Of a stretch of DNA of 44,447 nucleotides, positions 16,395-25,336 are shown piece by piece. The stretch spans positions 1 through 44,447 of IMG/VR virus record IMGVR_UViG_3300038856_000047; one strand, written 5' to 3'. Source of the DNA: a virus. The first letter of the stretch is position 1, and each line of letters begins with the position of its first letter. The notes beneath the pieces are model-generated. The model had not been told where the DNA came from. It did no database searches and worked only from the letters and a program-made list of their open reading frames with translations. The translations under genes and the position numbers were made by a program.

Positions 16395-17183
16395 ATGCCA
16401 ATAGAACAAACACAAACCCAGATAAACCGGGATGCGTTTCTCAATCAGTTCATGAATGCTGCATTCAGTCAGCTACAGAGAAAAAACCAGTTCCCGTCAT
16501 TCTCGACCGTTCCGGGCCAGAGCAGGACCACGACAGACGCTCAGCGCGATATACTGAGAAGGGCCTTGTTGGGCAGTCCTTATGATCGGACCGCGGGGCA
16601 GACCCTCCAGGAGACGGCGCAGGGGGATTATCTCGACCCCTATACCAACCCTGCTTACCAGGCCCTGACGAACAGGATTGTCGGGGATGTCGGTAGCCAG
16701 GTTAATTCCCGGTTCGTTGGTTCCAACCGTACCGGCTCGCAGGCCAACTCCGAGGCATTGGGCCGGGGCATAACCGACGCCCTCGCCCCCGCCATGTTTC
16801 AGGCGTTCCAGCAGGAGCGTGGAAACCAGTTGAACGCCGCCCGTACCCTACCGGCCATTTCCCAACTGGACTATCTGAACCTTGACCGTGCGTTGGGTGT
16901 GGGAGAGCGCAAGGATGCGCGCCTGGGAGCGCAATTACAGGACAGGCTGGACAGATACAATTTTAATCAACAGGAACCCCAGCAGAGGCTTGACCTGTTC
17001 GGCTCGCGATTGGGCATTCAGCCGAGTTCCGGTGCGCAGTATACGCCGGTTACACAGAATAGCTTCCTCCAGGCGCTTGGTTCGTTTGGCGGGGCGGCAG
17101 GTGGATTGAACGAGCTGTTCGGCGCCGACAGCTTGTTTGGTGGGGCGGGCGGTATCTTCGGCTCTGGCGGACTTTTTGGGTAG
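16395..17183 (+). CDS. Putative internal virion / tail-associated protein
   Basis: 262 residues. Gln/Arg/Asn-rich and helical (QTQTQINRDAFLNQFMNAAF), with NSRFVGSNRTGSQANSEALG in the centre and a Gly/Phe-rich C-terminus (GGAGGIFGSGGLFG). Resembles short proteins that precede ejection proteins in podoviruses. Ribosome site TAGGAGACGGCC is clear. Not assigned to a known family with certainty. Confidence 0.6.
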   Translation: MPIEQTQTQINRDAFLNQFMNAAFSQLQRKNQFPSFSTVPGQSRTTTDAQRDILRRALLGSPYDRTAGQTLQETAQGDYLDPYTNPAYQALTNRIVGDVGSQVNSRFVGSNRTGSQANSEALGRGITDALAPAMFQAFQQERGNQLNAARTLPAISQLDYLNLDRALGVGERKDARLGAQLQDRLDRYNFNQQEPQQRLDLFGSRLGIQPSSGAQYTPVTQNSFLQALGSFGGAAGGLNELFGADSLFGGAGGIFGSGGLFG

Positions 17184-17187
17184 CAAC

Positions 17188-18360
17188 ATGGCAACACGCT
17201 TCGATGACATTCTCGGTGCGATCGACTCGCGCCTTCAGCCGAGCCCGGCCGACAAGCGCAGGGAACTCACACGCGGCCTGATGGGGTTGAGCGCGGCCTT
17301 GCTACAGGCAGGGGCACCACGCAGGGGGCCTCGCCAGGGCACGCTAGGTGGGCTTGGCCTTGGCCTGTTGGGCTTTCAGCAGGGCCTTGAGGCGTCCCGT
17401 AGCGACATGCTGAACCAGCGGCTCCAGCGATTGCAGTCGGGCGCTGTGGTTGCCAATGCCATAGCGGGGTTGCAGAACGCGGGACGGACGCGACAACCCT
17501 CGCTTACTGAAATACAGAAATTGCAGGCTGCGCTGAACGATCCAGCAACTCCGGAAGCTGACAAACCGGCTCTAAGAGCCCGTATCGCGAAAATCAACGC
17601 TCTCCGTCCGCCGGATCAGGTGAATGTCAGGGTTCAGAACACCCCCGAAGGCGCGGCCAACAAGGCATTCGGAGAAATCCTCGGAAAAACGCAGGGGAAG
17701 GTTCTTGGGGACATCCAGAAAACCGGGGAGGACGCGAAGCGCCGGCTTTCCGAGATCGGGCTGATTCGCGAGGGCTTGTCCGCTTATGAAGCCAATGGTG
17801 GGAATTTTGGGCGACTGGCGGAACTCAATGTCACGGCATCGCAATTTCTCAACGCCGTGGGTCTTGATGCCGGAGAATTCGGGCTGACTCCTGAAAGTGC
17901 TCTCCCGGCGGCTGAGTTTCTGAGATCGAAGTTCGCCAAAGGTGTGCTTGCCAATATCGGCACCGATAAAGGTGGAATCCCGGCTAATACGTTTTCCGAG
18001 AAAGACCGGGAGTTAGCCACGAAAATGACTGCTCAGCTCAACGATACGGGGCCGGGCATCCGGGCCAAGCTGCTGGCCGAAGAACGGGCTTCAAGAATCG
18101 CGTCCCAGAGACAGGACCGGCTTGAGGAACTGCGAACAACCTATGAAGGGCAGGGCAAGAGCCAGGAAATCGCTGCGAGAATGGCTCTTAGACAGGTTCG
18201 GAAAGAATTCCGCGGGCTCGAACTTTTCAACCCGGACGAACGCAAGGAGTTCCGGGCGCTGCTAAATACCGACAGGAGACAACCGTTACCGGCAAAAACA
18301 AAGAGGCCGATTAGTGAAATGTCTAGCGATGAATTAAAGGCTTTAATCAGGAAACGCTGA
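17188..18360 (+). CDS. Putative internal virion (ejection) protein
   Basis: 390 residues, mostly helical. The N-terminal region contains a Gly/Leu-rich hydrophobic stretch (LGGLGLGLLGFQQGLEASR) and the rest is charged helices. Start selected at MATRFDD (17188); a longer frame begins at 17137. Likely ejected with DNA, as inferred from place and composition. Overlaps the next gene (TGATGG). Confidence 0.6.
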   Translation: MATRFDDILGAIDSRLQPSPADKRRELTRGLMGLSAALLQAGAPRRGPRQGTLGGLGLGLLGFQQGLEASRSDMLNQRLQRLQSGAVVANAIAGLQNAGRTRQPSLTEIQKLQAALNDPATPEADKPALRARIAKINALRPPDQVNVRVQNTPEGAANKAFGEILGKTQGKVLGDIQKTGEDAKRRLSEIGLIREGLSAYEANGGNFGRLAELNVTASQFLNAVGLDAGEFGLTPESALPAAEFLRSKFAKGVLANIGTDKGGIPANTFSEKDRELATKMTAQLNDTGPGIRAKLLAEERASRIASQRQDRLEELRTTYEGQGKSQEIAARMALRQVRKEFRGLELFNPDERKEFRALLNTDRRQPLPAKTKRPISEMSSDELKALIRKR

Positions 18361-20945
18361 TGGCTGAAGTAAACGATTATCTCCAGGCAATTGTGGAACT
18401 TGATCGTCGGGGAGACCTTGATGATCCTGAAGCGAAGGAGATTCTTCAGCGCGCCCGCCATCTCGGGCTTACATCGAAGTTTGAAACCCCACTCGAAAAA
18501 GCCCGGATCGCCGCTAGTGCCTTTGGGGCCGGGTTCAACCGGGGCATCGTGGAAGGGGCTCTCCCGGTGAGGGGTGCGGCAGAACTCGGGATGAAGGGGC
18601 TCGAAGCTGTTGGAATCCCCACAGAGGCTAACCAGGGGCGCCCGTTGTCGTCCATACCCTCCCGAGTCGGGCAGACGATGGGCAACACGATTCCGGCCCT
18701 GATGGGCCTTCAGGGGGCCGCCAACGCGGTTACTCAGGGCACCAGAGAGGCTGTGCCTATCCTGAGTGAAATGGCGCGCAAGCCCGCGCGAATGGCTACG
18801 GCGGAACTTGGTAGCGCCGCCACGGCAGGAATCGGCGGCGCTCTGGCTGAAAGAGCGTCTGGAAGCAAGATCGGCGGTCTCGGAGGGGAACTTGCGGGAG
18901 GGTTCGCGCCTGCGGCGGGACTGGCCCTGTTGAGGGGAATCGGGGGAATCGGGAAGGGTGTAGCAACGGCGGTGGGGCGGAAGAAGTCGATCCGCACGGC
19001 GGCGGCTGAGCAGCTTTCGGCGGATGCGGTCGATATCTCCACGACCCTGCATGACGTAAACAGGCGTCTAAGTGATGTAAACCGCGAAAACGAGATTATT
19101 TCCGGCACGGTAGGACAGATTAGCGGCGATGTGGGGCTTCTTGCGAGGGAACGCCAGTTGGCGACTCAGAATCCTGCGCCGTTCATCGAGCGGAACGTCG
19201 AAAATCGGGATGCGCTGCTGACCGAGATCAACCAGCAGGCCCCGGTTGGGGTTCCAGAGGATGCAGCGGCGTTTTTCGAGAAACGCACTTCCGATCTGAA
19301 GAAAGAACTTAACGACCGGACAGACAAGCGAGTTGCGACCGCTAAGATGATGGTTGCCGAGAGCCAGTCAAATCTCTCGCGTGATCAGGCCGGACTTGTC
19401 CTGCGGGAAGCCCTTGAAGAATCGCTTCAGGCCGAGCGCGCGACAGAACGCTCCCTGTATGCCGAAGTCGGGGTTTCGGACATCAACACCGTGCCGATCA
19501 AGGTAGCAGCCGCGAGAATCCTGAACGAGCGCCGAAAGTCAGCTTCAGGGGCCGATTATGACCCTGTGATCCTTCAGGTTTCCGGCGGAAAGAGGATCGA
19601 GAATGTTCCAACCGGGCTGGTTGACGAGTTCGGCAATCCGTTCACGAAGGAGAACATAACGGAAGAAAGCATTCTCAACGATGTTGATACGCTCGAAGAA
19701 GTTCTTGCCCTGCGAAGTCGGGTCCTGGACGAAATCAGGCGGGAAAATGGCAAGGCCGCGCCCAACCGCCGTCGGGTCCGGAACCTGAATATCTTGATGG
19801 ACGGAATCGTGGAAGGGATGCAGCCGCACAACGTCTCCGATCCTGTCCATCTTGAGAATTTCAACAAGGCGCGGGAATTCTCGAAGGCGTTCAACGATAA
19901 GTTTTCGCGGGGGCCGGTTGCTGATCTTCTCGCTTCCGACGTGAGAGGCGGCCCGAAGATTGCAGGCGAACTTACGACTGCCCAGACACTCGTTCCCGGT
20001 CAGGCCGGGGGGGTAAGAGTCCGGGCAGTTATGGATGCCCTGTCGGATACCCAGAAACTCGTAGGGAAAAATGCGCTTGGACAATTTCTGCTCGATTCGT
20101 TCGGCCGCTCCAGCGTGCGGGACGGGATTGTGGACATAAAATCGGCGAAGAGGTTTCTTAGTGATAATCAGGAATCCCTTGTTCAGTTTCCTAATGTCCG
20201 AGAAGGATTAAGGGTTGCCATCGCTTCTCAGGAAGCCGCCCAACTCGCCGGGTTAAAGGGGGTGGCTTTGCAAAGGGCGATTACCCAGTCTCACGCGGCA
20301 AGGTTCCTCCAGGGCGAGCCGGTGAAGATGTTGAACACTGCTCTTGGTGCGAAAGATAGTGTAGGCCGGACTTCGGCTCTCGTCAGGTCCGCCGCCCGCG
20401 ATGGGAGCGGAAAGGCCCTGGAAGGGCTAAGGCGTTCGTTCGTAGAGATTGCGCTTGAGAAAGCAACGCCGGGGAGCAACGATGCGCGGGTGAAATCCGC
20501 AACTCTGATGAAGTTCATCAAGTCCCATGAAAAGGAAATTCAGATTCTCTTCCCCGGAGGGCTGGGGCGCTGGAAATTGATCGCGAAGGAAGCCGGAAAG
20601 GCCGGACGCGATGCGCGTGGCGTGACAGGTTCGGCCACGGCCCAGAATCTCGCGACGGCGGTGAGTACCTTGGGGAGAGTTATCGGCGCAAGAATCGGCC
20701 CGCTGTTTGGTGCCCCGGCGCTTGTGTCGGCTGGCGGCGGCGGGAAGGCCGCGAACGCGCTGTTCCGGGAAACCACACAGAACAAGGTGAACGCGGTGAT
20801 CGAAGAGGCGCTTCTAAATCCCCGACTCTTCCGGGACATCATGAAGCCGCTGAACGAAAGAAACCTAAAACGGGCCGATCAATTACAGAGCCGTATCAAT
20901 GCGTTTTTGATTGGTGCGCTCGTCCCGGAAGTTCCCCAACCCTAA
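18360..20945 (+). CDS. Large internal virion / DNA ejection protein
   Basis: 861 residues, the longest gene in the window. Two Gly/Ala-rich hydrophobic regions near residues 55-75 and 155-205 could span or perturb a membrane, followed by long charged coiled-coil stretches (for example TTLHDVNRRLSDVNRENEI). This composition is that of DNA-transfer proteins released into the cell envelope. No lytic transglycosylase motif was seen. Located between other internal virion proteins and the fibre gene. Confidence 0.65.
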   Translation: MAEVNDYLQAIVELDRRGDLDDPEAKEILQRARHLGLTSKFETPLEKARIAASAFGAGFNRGIVEGALPVRGAAELGMKGLEAVGIPTEANQGRPLSSIPSRVGQTMGNTIPALMGLQGAANAVTQGTREAVPILSEMARKPARMATAELGSAATAGIGGALAERASGSKIGGLGGELAGGFAPAAGLALLRGIGGIGKGVATAVGRKKSIRTAAAEQLSADAVDISTTLHDVNRRLSDVNRENEIISGTVGQISGDVGLLARERQLATQNPAPFIERNVENRDALLTEINQQAPVGVPEDAAAFFEKRTSDLKKELNDRTDKRVATAKMMVAESQSNLSRDQAGLVLREALEESLQAERATERSLYAEVGVSDINTVPIKVAAARILNERRKSASGADYDPVILQVSGGKRIENVPTGLVDEFGNPFTKENITEESILNDVDTLEEVLALRSRVLDEIRRENGKAAPNRRRVRNLNILMDGIVEGMQPHNVSDPVHLENFNKAREFSKAFNDKFSRGPVADLLASDVRGGPKIAGELTTAQTLVPGQAGGVRVRAVMDALSDTQKLVGKNALGQFLLDSFGRSSVRDGIVDIKSAKRFLSDNQESLVQFPNVREGLRVAIASQEAAQLAGLKGVALQRAITQSHAARFLQGEPVKMLNTALGAKDSVGRTSALVRSAARDGSGKALEGLRRSFVEIALEKATPGSNDARVKSATLMKFIKSHEKEIQILFPGGLGRWKLIAKEAGKAGRDARGVTGSATAQNLATAVSTLGRVIGARIGPLFGAPALVSAGGGGKAANALFRETTQNKVNAVIEEALLNPRLFRDIMKPLNERNLKRADQLQSRINAFLIGALVPEVPQP

Positions 20946-20960
20946 AGGCAAGGTGAGGCA

Positions 20961-22601
20961 ATGGCAGATATTGAAGATTGGGCTGTAGCAGCGGCGAACA
21001 ATACGTCCCCCCCTCCGGATGGAGCGCCGGAATCTACCACGACGATCGGGGATGTCAACGATATCCTCCGGGAAGTCATGGCGGTAATTGCCCGGTGGTA
21101 TCAGGACACAGACGCGGCACAGGCCACAACTGGCTCATCCAATGCCTATACATTTGCGTCCAACCGCAGCGTTTCCGCTCATTACGATGGGCAGATTATC
21201 GGGTTCGACGCGAACCACACCAACACGGGCGCGGCTACCCTGAGAGCGGATGGCGCGACCGACGACAACATTAAAAAGTACATAGACGGTGCGCTTCAGA
21301 ACGTCGTCGCGGGCGACATTGTTTCCGGTGGAAAATACATCGTCATCTTTGACGGCACCCAATGGATATTGATAAATCCATCGACCGTCTATACGTCGGC
21401 GACGACCATCAAGACGGATACCGTTGCGGAATCCACCGCTGCTGCCGGCGTTACCGTTGACAAGGTGCTGGTCAAAGACGACTCGATCAGCAGCACGTCA
21501 ACCGCGCTGACGGTCTTCGCGGATGCCAACACCAGCAACGTGCAGATTTCGGGCGGCGGTTCAGCCGGCGACGGTGCGGATATTCTCGTCTACGGTTCGA
21601 CGCACGCCACGCAGCCGAATAATCTTCTGCTGCTCGCCGACAATATTCAAGTTTTGGATGAAGCTAATGCGAACGGTTATGCCACTTTCGACGCGGACGC
21701 CGCAGTATTTAAGGTCGATACGATCCTTGGCTTCAGCGGTTCGGCTACGAACGTCGAGTTTCGCAGCGGCGCTGCGGACGCCGATATAACGCTTGGCGGC
21801 GGCAGCGCAAACGACGGTGCGCGGTTGACCGCGCATGGGTCTACCCATGCGACAAACCCCTACAAGCTGGTTGGCTACAGAAACGCTGCGAGCGCGGCAA
21901 ACTTGCGGCTCGATTTTGACCTCGACAACGATACTTACACGTTCCGCAGCGCCGATGCAGGGGCGACCGCCGCCCCGACAATAACGCTGTACCGCGACAG
22001 CACCAGCCCGACCGCCAGCGACCTGATCGGCGCGGTTGCGTTCAACGGCGAAGACTCCGCGGGTGCCGCTGAGATTTACGCCCGTATTTCCGGGCAGATC
22101 GTTGATACGACAGCCGCAAACCCCGATGGCGGATTGATATTTCAGACCGACGTTGCTGGCACGCTGACCACGGCTTTCTCCTTGCAGCAGGGTCTTTTTG
22201 CAGCAACAGCAACGGGCGGCGATCAAGGGCCGGGAACGGGGAACTTTGAAACTGTTTATGACGACGGTGTAGATGTTACCTGTTACGTGCTCGAAGCGTG
22301 GCTTGACGGGCAAGTGGATGTGGCGAAATGGAACGGGCTCGCCAACAAGGGCAAGCATGTACCAGCGGAAGGGTTTGCCACGGTGGCTGCCGACCGGCTC
22401 GACCTCGACAAGTACACCGACTGGATTCGGACCAATCGCCGCTTGCCGGCCTTCCCCGGCCCGCAGGTGTGGGTTGACGACCTGAAGGGCAAGATCGGCC
22501 ACGGCGACCTGATGCAGCGTCTATGGGAGACGGTGGAGCTCCAGGCGGTGCATATCGCGACCCTGCATGAAAGGCTGAAAGTGTTGGAGGGAACCCCCTA
22601 G
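20961..22601 (+). CDS. Tail fibre-like protein
   Basis: 546 residues. Beta-rich centre with repeated segments (GSTHATQPNNLLLL and GSTHATNPYKLVG; GGGSAGDGADIL and GGGSANDGARLT). The C-terminus carries the domain with AEGFATVAADRLDLDKYTDW, RRLPAFPGPQVW and a short coiled coil HIATLHERLKVLEG, which recurs at the ends of fibre-like proteins of alphaproteobacterial phages. Probably trimeric and receptor-facing. RBS AAGGTGAGG. Confidence 0.75.
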   Translation: MADIEDWAVAAANNTSPPPDGAPESTTTIGDVNDILREVMAVIARWYQDTDAAQATTGSSNAYTFASNRSVSAHYDGQIIGFDANHTNTGAATLRADGATDDNIKKYIDGALQNVVAGDIVSGGKYIVIFDGTQWILINPSTVYTSATTIKTDTVAESTAAAGVTVDKVLVKDDSISSTSTALTVFADANTSNVQISGGGSAGDGADILVYGSTHATQPNNLLLLADNIQVLDEANANGYATFDADAAVFKVDTILGFSGSATNVEFRSGAADADITLGGGSANDGARLTAHGSTHATNPYKLVGYRNAASAANLRLDFDLDNDTYTFRSADAGATAAPTITLYRDSTSPTASDLIGAVAFNGEDSAGAAEIYARISGQIVDTTAANPDGGLIFQTDVAGTLTTAFSLQQGLFAATATGGDQGPGTGNFETVYDDGVDVTCYVLEAWLDGQVDVAKWNGLANKGKHVPAEGFATVAADRLDLDKYTDWIRTNRRLPAFPGPQVWVDDLKGKIGHGDLMQRLWETVELQAVHIATLHERLKVLEGTP

Positions 22602-22633
22602 TCCGTCTCATACAGGGCAGGTAGCCCGCACTG

Positions 22634-22672
22634 AGCCCCCCCCGACCGCTGGTCCAGAACGGCCGAGGGGCT
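22634..22672 (+). terminator. Hairpin after fibre gene
   Basis: An imperfect inverted repeat with outer arms AGCCCC (22634-22639) and GGGGCT (22667-22672) plus inner CGACCG/CGGCCG pairing. There is no T-tract, so termination is uncertain; it may only be an RNA processing or pausing structure between tail and lysis genes. Confidence 0.4.
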
Positions 22673-22706
22673 AACCGCAACCCCACCACCGATGGAGGTA
22701 ACGGCT

Positions 22707-22997
22707 ATGCGAACCCTAGCCCTGATGATTATCGGAGTCACGCTGGCCTGGCCGGCGTGGGGCCAAGTCCCGTGCGGCGACCGCAAATCCATCGTCACCC
22801 AACTTGCCGAAGGCTATCTTGAGGAAAGCCGGGGCCGTGGCCTCACCAATAATGGGACGATTCTTGAGATATTCGCGTCTCCCGGTGGCGAGACGTTTTC
22901 CGTCGTTCTCAGCGCGCCCGACGGGCAATCCTGCCTCATAGCGGCGGGGGAATCATGGCAGCAGGTAGCGCCCAAGCCGAAAGGACGGGGGCTATGA
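22707..22997 (+). CDS. Secreted small protein
   Basis: 96 residues. Signal peptide MRTLALMIIGVTLAWPAWGQ, then a mature domain with two cysteines (PCGDRKSIVTQLAEGY, GQSCLIAAGESWQ) likely to form a disulfide in the periplasm. Comparable small exported proteins occur near lysis genes in phages of Alphaproteobacteria; function is not established. GGAGG lies 8-9 nt before the ATG. The end overlaps the next start. Confidence 0.65.
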   Translation: MRTLALMIIGVTLAWPAWGQVPCGDRKSIVTQLAEGYLEESRGRGLTNNGTILEIFASPGGETFSVVLSAPDGQSCLIAAGESWQQVAPKPKGRGL

Positions 22998-23269
22998 GCC
23001 AATTAAGCGGCTGGCATGTCGATAAGCGCGTCTCAATCGGCCATATCGTGACGACGCTGGTAGTGGCGGTTTCCGCCGTCATGTGGATGTCCCGGATTGA
23101 AAACAAGGTTGACCTGAACGCTCAGATGATCGCCGTTCACAGTCAGCAGATCAGGGAAACCGGGCAGAACGTTACTGACGGATTTAACGATATCAAGACC
23201 GATCTCCGGTCAATGTGGGTCGAACTAAGAAGAATAAACGAGAGGCTCGGCGACAAGGCGGATCGCTGA
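22994..23269 (+). CDS. Single-pass membrane protein with coiled coil
   Basis: 91 residues. One transmembrane segment (HIVTTLVVAVSAVMWM, about residues 15-32) with a polar helical C-terminal domain of coiled-coil character (VDLNAQMIAVHSQQIRET). Topology resembles an i-spanin or an antiholin-like protein, but no motif proves it. Start at the ATGA overlap with the upstream gene. Confidence 0.6.
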   Translation: MSQLSGWHVDKRVSIGHIVTTLVVAVSAVMWMSRIENKVDLNAQMIAVHSQQIRETGQNVTDGFNDIKTDLRSMWVELRRINERLGDKADR

Positions 23270-23271
23270 CC

Positions 23272-24228
23272 ATGAGCCTCGCCAAATGTTCACAGGCTGA
23301 TTTCATCGTCCTGTTTGAAGCCGTCGGCGCCGCGGCACTTGCCCGGCGTTTCGATGTCACCGAGCGCAACGTATACCGGCGTAGAAAGAATATCGAGCGG
23401 ATGATCGGCCGCAAGCTGGTCCCGCCAAACAGTAATATGTCGCGCAGCCCGGACTTGCCCCTGCCGGAGCCCCATCCGGCGGTTCTCAAGTACGATATCC
23501 AGGACGGGGTAGTTCTCATCGGTTCCGACGCCCACTACTGGCCGGGGTTCGTCACCACCGCACACCGGGCCTTCGTGGAGTTCTGCAAGCGGCTGAAACC
23601 CCGGTACGTCATCATGAACGGCGACGTTATCGACGGCGCGACGATCTCCCGCTACCCGCCGATGAACTGGAACCGGCAACCGACGCTGATGCAGGAGCTT
23701 GAGGAAGCCCAGGTCCGGCTTGAGGAAATCCGCAAGGCTGCGCCAAAGGCTGAGCACGTCTGGACGGGCGGCAACCACGACTTCCGGTATGAAATGAAGT
23801 TGGCCCAGGTCGCACCGGAGTTCTGCAACGTCCGGGGTACGCGCCTGAAAGACCACTTCCCGAAATGGAAGCCCTGCTACCGGGTGTCGTTCAACAACGC
23901 GGTCGAGGTCAAGCATCGGTACAAGGGCGGCATACACGCGGCCTACAACAACGCCGTCAAGTCCGGGAGGACCATCTGCACCGGGCACCTGCACAGCCTC
24001 CAGGTGCGCCCGGTCAGCGACTTCAACGGCACTCGATGGGGTGTGGACACGGGGATGCTGGCCGATCCCGAGGGGCCGCAATTCGAGTACACCGAGGAGA
24101 ACCCGAAAGACTGGCGCTCGGGCTTCGTGGTGCTGACGTTCCGGGACGGACGGCTTTTGCAGCCGGAGCTGGCGGAAGTCGTGGACGAGGGCGAGGTGTC
24201 GTTCCGTAGCGAACTGATAGAAATATGA
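23272..24228 (+). CDS. Calcineurin-like metallophosphoesterase with N-terminal HTH
   Basis: 318 residues. Two-metal phosphoesterase motifs in order: SDAHYW with D86 and H88, GDVID at 117-121, GNHD at 167-170, and GHLHS near 240. The N-terminal 50 residues (AALARRFDVTERNVYRRRKN) read as a helix-turn-helix. Enzymes of this group are annotated as phage nuclease or phosphoesterase; the substrate could be DNA ends or nucleotides. Start chosen at MSLAKC, just after the upstream stop; the frame reaches back to 23215. Located between the fibre and lysis genes. Confidence 0.8.
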   Translation: MSLAKCSQADFIVLFEAVGAAALARRFDVTERNVYRRRKNIERMIGRKLVPPNSNMSRSPDLPLPEPHPAVLKYDIQDGVVLIGSDAHYWPGFVTTAHRAFVEFCKRLKPRYVIMNGDVIDGATISRYPPMNWNRQPTLMQELEEAQVRLEEIRKAAPKAEHVWTGGNHDFRYEMKLAQVAPEFCNVRGTRLKDHFPKWKPCYRVSFNNAVEVKHRYKGGIHAAYNNAVKSGRTICTGHLHSLQVRPVSDFNGTRWGVDTGMLADPEGPQFEYTEENPKDWRSGFVVLTFRDGRLLQPELAEVVDEGEVSFRSELIEI

Positions 24229-24398
24229 TCCGGTCCAGCAACCTTGTCCGCACCGCAGAGGGCGGGCTGCAACTGCAAACGCTCAGCGACCGCGAGGAAA
24301 TCCAGACCGAGGCGCTGAGCCGTTACAAGCTGCTGTGCTGGATGGAACAGATAGCGGTTTATCTGCGGGAGGACGAGTTTGATCGTGCGCGCCTTTAA
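24225..24398 (+). CDS. Small hypothetical protein before lysozyme
   Basis: 57 residues (MIRSSNLVRTAEGG through EFDRARL). Starts in an ATGA overlap with the phosphoesterase and overlaps the lysozyme start by 20 nt. Helical and charged; no family recognised. The tight overlaps on both sides support it. Confidence 0.6.
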   Translation: MIRSSNLVRTAEGGLQLQTLSDREEIQTEALSRYKLLCWMEQIAVYLREDEFDRARL

Positions 24399-24795
24399 GC
24401 CCAAGGAAATTATCGACCTGTTGGAACGCCACGAAGGCTACATTGCCAAACCGTATCAGGATTCGTTGGGCAACTGGACCTTCGGCATAGGCGCTACCTA
24501 CATCACCCGCAAACAAGCGCGTAACCTCGCGTGGGACCAATGCGTAGATGACTTCATGCCCGACCTCGACCGGGATCTCCCGTGGTGGCGCGGTCTGTCG
24601 AAGGCGCGGCAACTCGTGCTTCTGGATATGTGCTTCAACCTTGGCATCAACCGGCTGCTGACCTTCCGCAATGCGTTGGCGGCCATGCAGGCGGAACGGT
24701 GGGACGACGCGGCACGGGAAATGCTGGATTCACGCTGGGCAAGACAGGTCGGTAACAGGTCCGAGGAACTGGCGGACATAATGCGGGAGGGTTAA
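24379..24795 (+). CDS. Endolysin, T4-type lysozyme (GH24)
   Basis: 138 residues. The catalytic triad pattern Glu-x8-Asp-x5-Thr is present as E19, D28 and T34 in HEGYIAKPYQDSLGNWTFG. Cleaves peptidoglycan glycan strands. No signal peptide, so it needs a holin for release. The start is TTG at 24379, supported by GGGAGG 5-6 nt upstream; no suitable ATG exists nearby. Compact size is normal. Its stop overlaps the stop of a convergent minus-strand gene. Confidence 0.9.
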   Translation: MIVRAFKPKEIIDLLERHEGYIAKPYQDSLGNWTFGIGATYITRKQARNLAWDQCVDDFMPDLDRDLPWWRGLSKARQLVLLDMCFNLGINRLLTFRNALAAMQAERWDDAAREMLDSRWARQVGNRSEELADIMREG

Positions 24796-25001
24796 TCGAC
24801 TTCCAAAAACTCCTTGGTGTCGTGAATACGCATGAAAACAATGGCGCGCTCAAGCATCCATCCCAAGTAATAGAAGTCGATATCAGAAAGATTTCCAGAA
24901 GGCATTGGAAGTGCCGGCGGAGGTTCGCCGTGCCGTCTATCAATTTCCTGGCGCGCCTCAAACCGCCCTTTTTTGAACAGCCATTCGCCACGAATTTCCA
25001 T
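24792..25001 (-). CDS. Lone minus-strand small gene in the late operon
   Basis: 69 residues starting MEIRGEWLFKKGRF and ending FLEVD, with a normal amino-acid mix (PPPALPMPSGNLSD in the centre). It is the only likely minus-strand gene between 129 and 26276 and fills the space between lysozyme and holin. A longer start at 25010 or 25013 is possible. No Shine-Dalgarno, but a promoter-like sequence lies 7 nt upstream. It has the look of a moron, a small independently transcribed gene. Function unknown. Confidence 0.5.
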   Translation of the reverse strand: MEIRGEWLFKKGRFEARQEIDRRHGEPPPALPMPSGNLSDIDFYYLGWMLERAIVFMRIHDTKEFLEVD

Positions 25002-25008
25002 CGTTGCC

Positions 25009-25036
25009 ATCATACACCAAAACACCGAAGGAGCAA
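25009..25036 (-). promoter_or_regulatory. Candidate promoter for the lone minus gene
   Basis: On the minus strand TTGCTC (25036-25031), a 16-bp spacer and TATGAT (25014-25009) resemble a sigma70 promoter with a good -10 and a weak -35. Transcription would start near the gene's ATG, giving a leaderless message. It overlaps the plus-strand holin ribosome site. Confidence 0.35.
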
Positions 25037-25040
25037 GCCC

Positions 25041-25193
25041 ATGGACCCGTTAATGCTGAAATGCGTAGCCGGCGGGGCGCTGCTTGCGCTGGCGGCTTTC
25101 CTCGTCTGGTACGACAAGATCGACAAGGGCGTGATGACCATGCTGCTGGTCGGTGCCGCGGTCGCGCTCGGGTTTCAGATTACGCCCGCGTAA
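25041..25193 (+). CDS. Small holin candidate (two membrane helices)
   Basis: 50 residues: KCVAGGALLALAAFLVWYDK, then VMTMLLVGAAVALGFQI, two hydrophobic helices separated by a short charged turn (DKIDKG). Size, topology and position after a leaderless lysozyme fit a class II-like holin that forms membrane lesions. AAGGAG is 7 nt upstream of the ATG. The assignment rests on context only. Confidence 0.65.
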   Translation: MDPLMLKCVAGGALLALAAFLVWYDKIDKGVMTMLLVGAAVALGFQITPA

Positions 25194-25285
25194 CGAAAGA
25201 GCCGCCACCCGAAGATGACGGCTCGCCCTTGGTAGGGACTTAGACGCGGTTTTTAGCCGCCCTGACTCATCGCTAAATCTCCATC

Positions 25286-25305
25286 GTTTGAATGCGCACT
25301 CAAAC
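25286..25305 (+). repeat. Small inverted repeat before lipoprotein gene
   Basis: GTTTGA (25286-25291) and TCAAAC (25300-25305) form a 6-bp stem with an 8-nt loop in the 143-base gap 25194-25336. Another stem GAGCCG/CGGCTC lies at 25199-25224. No T-tract follows either. They could modulate translation of the lipoprotein downstream or be chance. Nothing else is visible in the gap. Confidence 0.3.
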
Positions 25306-25336
25306 AATGCCCGAATACTACCACAGGAACCCCGCC

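Noticed and set aside
21561-22502. 313-codon antisense frame to the fibre gene
   Set aside because: Lies fully opposite the fibre-like gene with shadow composition.
23627-24253. Several antisense and offset frames over the metallophosphoesterase
   Set aside because: All overlap a gene with four intact metal-binding motifs and have Arg/Pro/Gly shadow composition.
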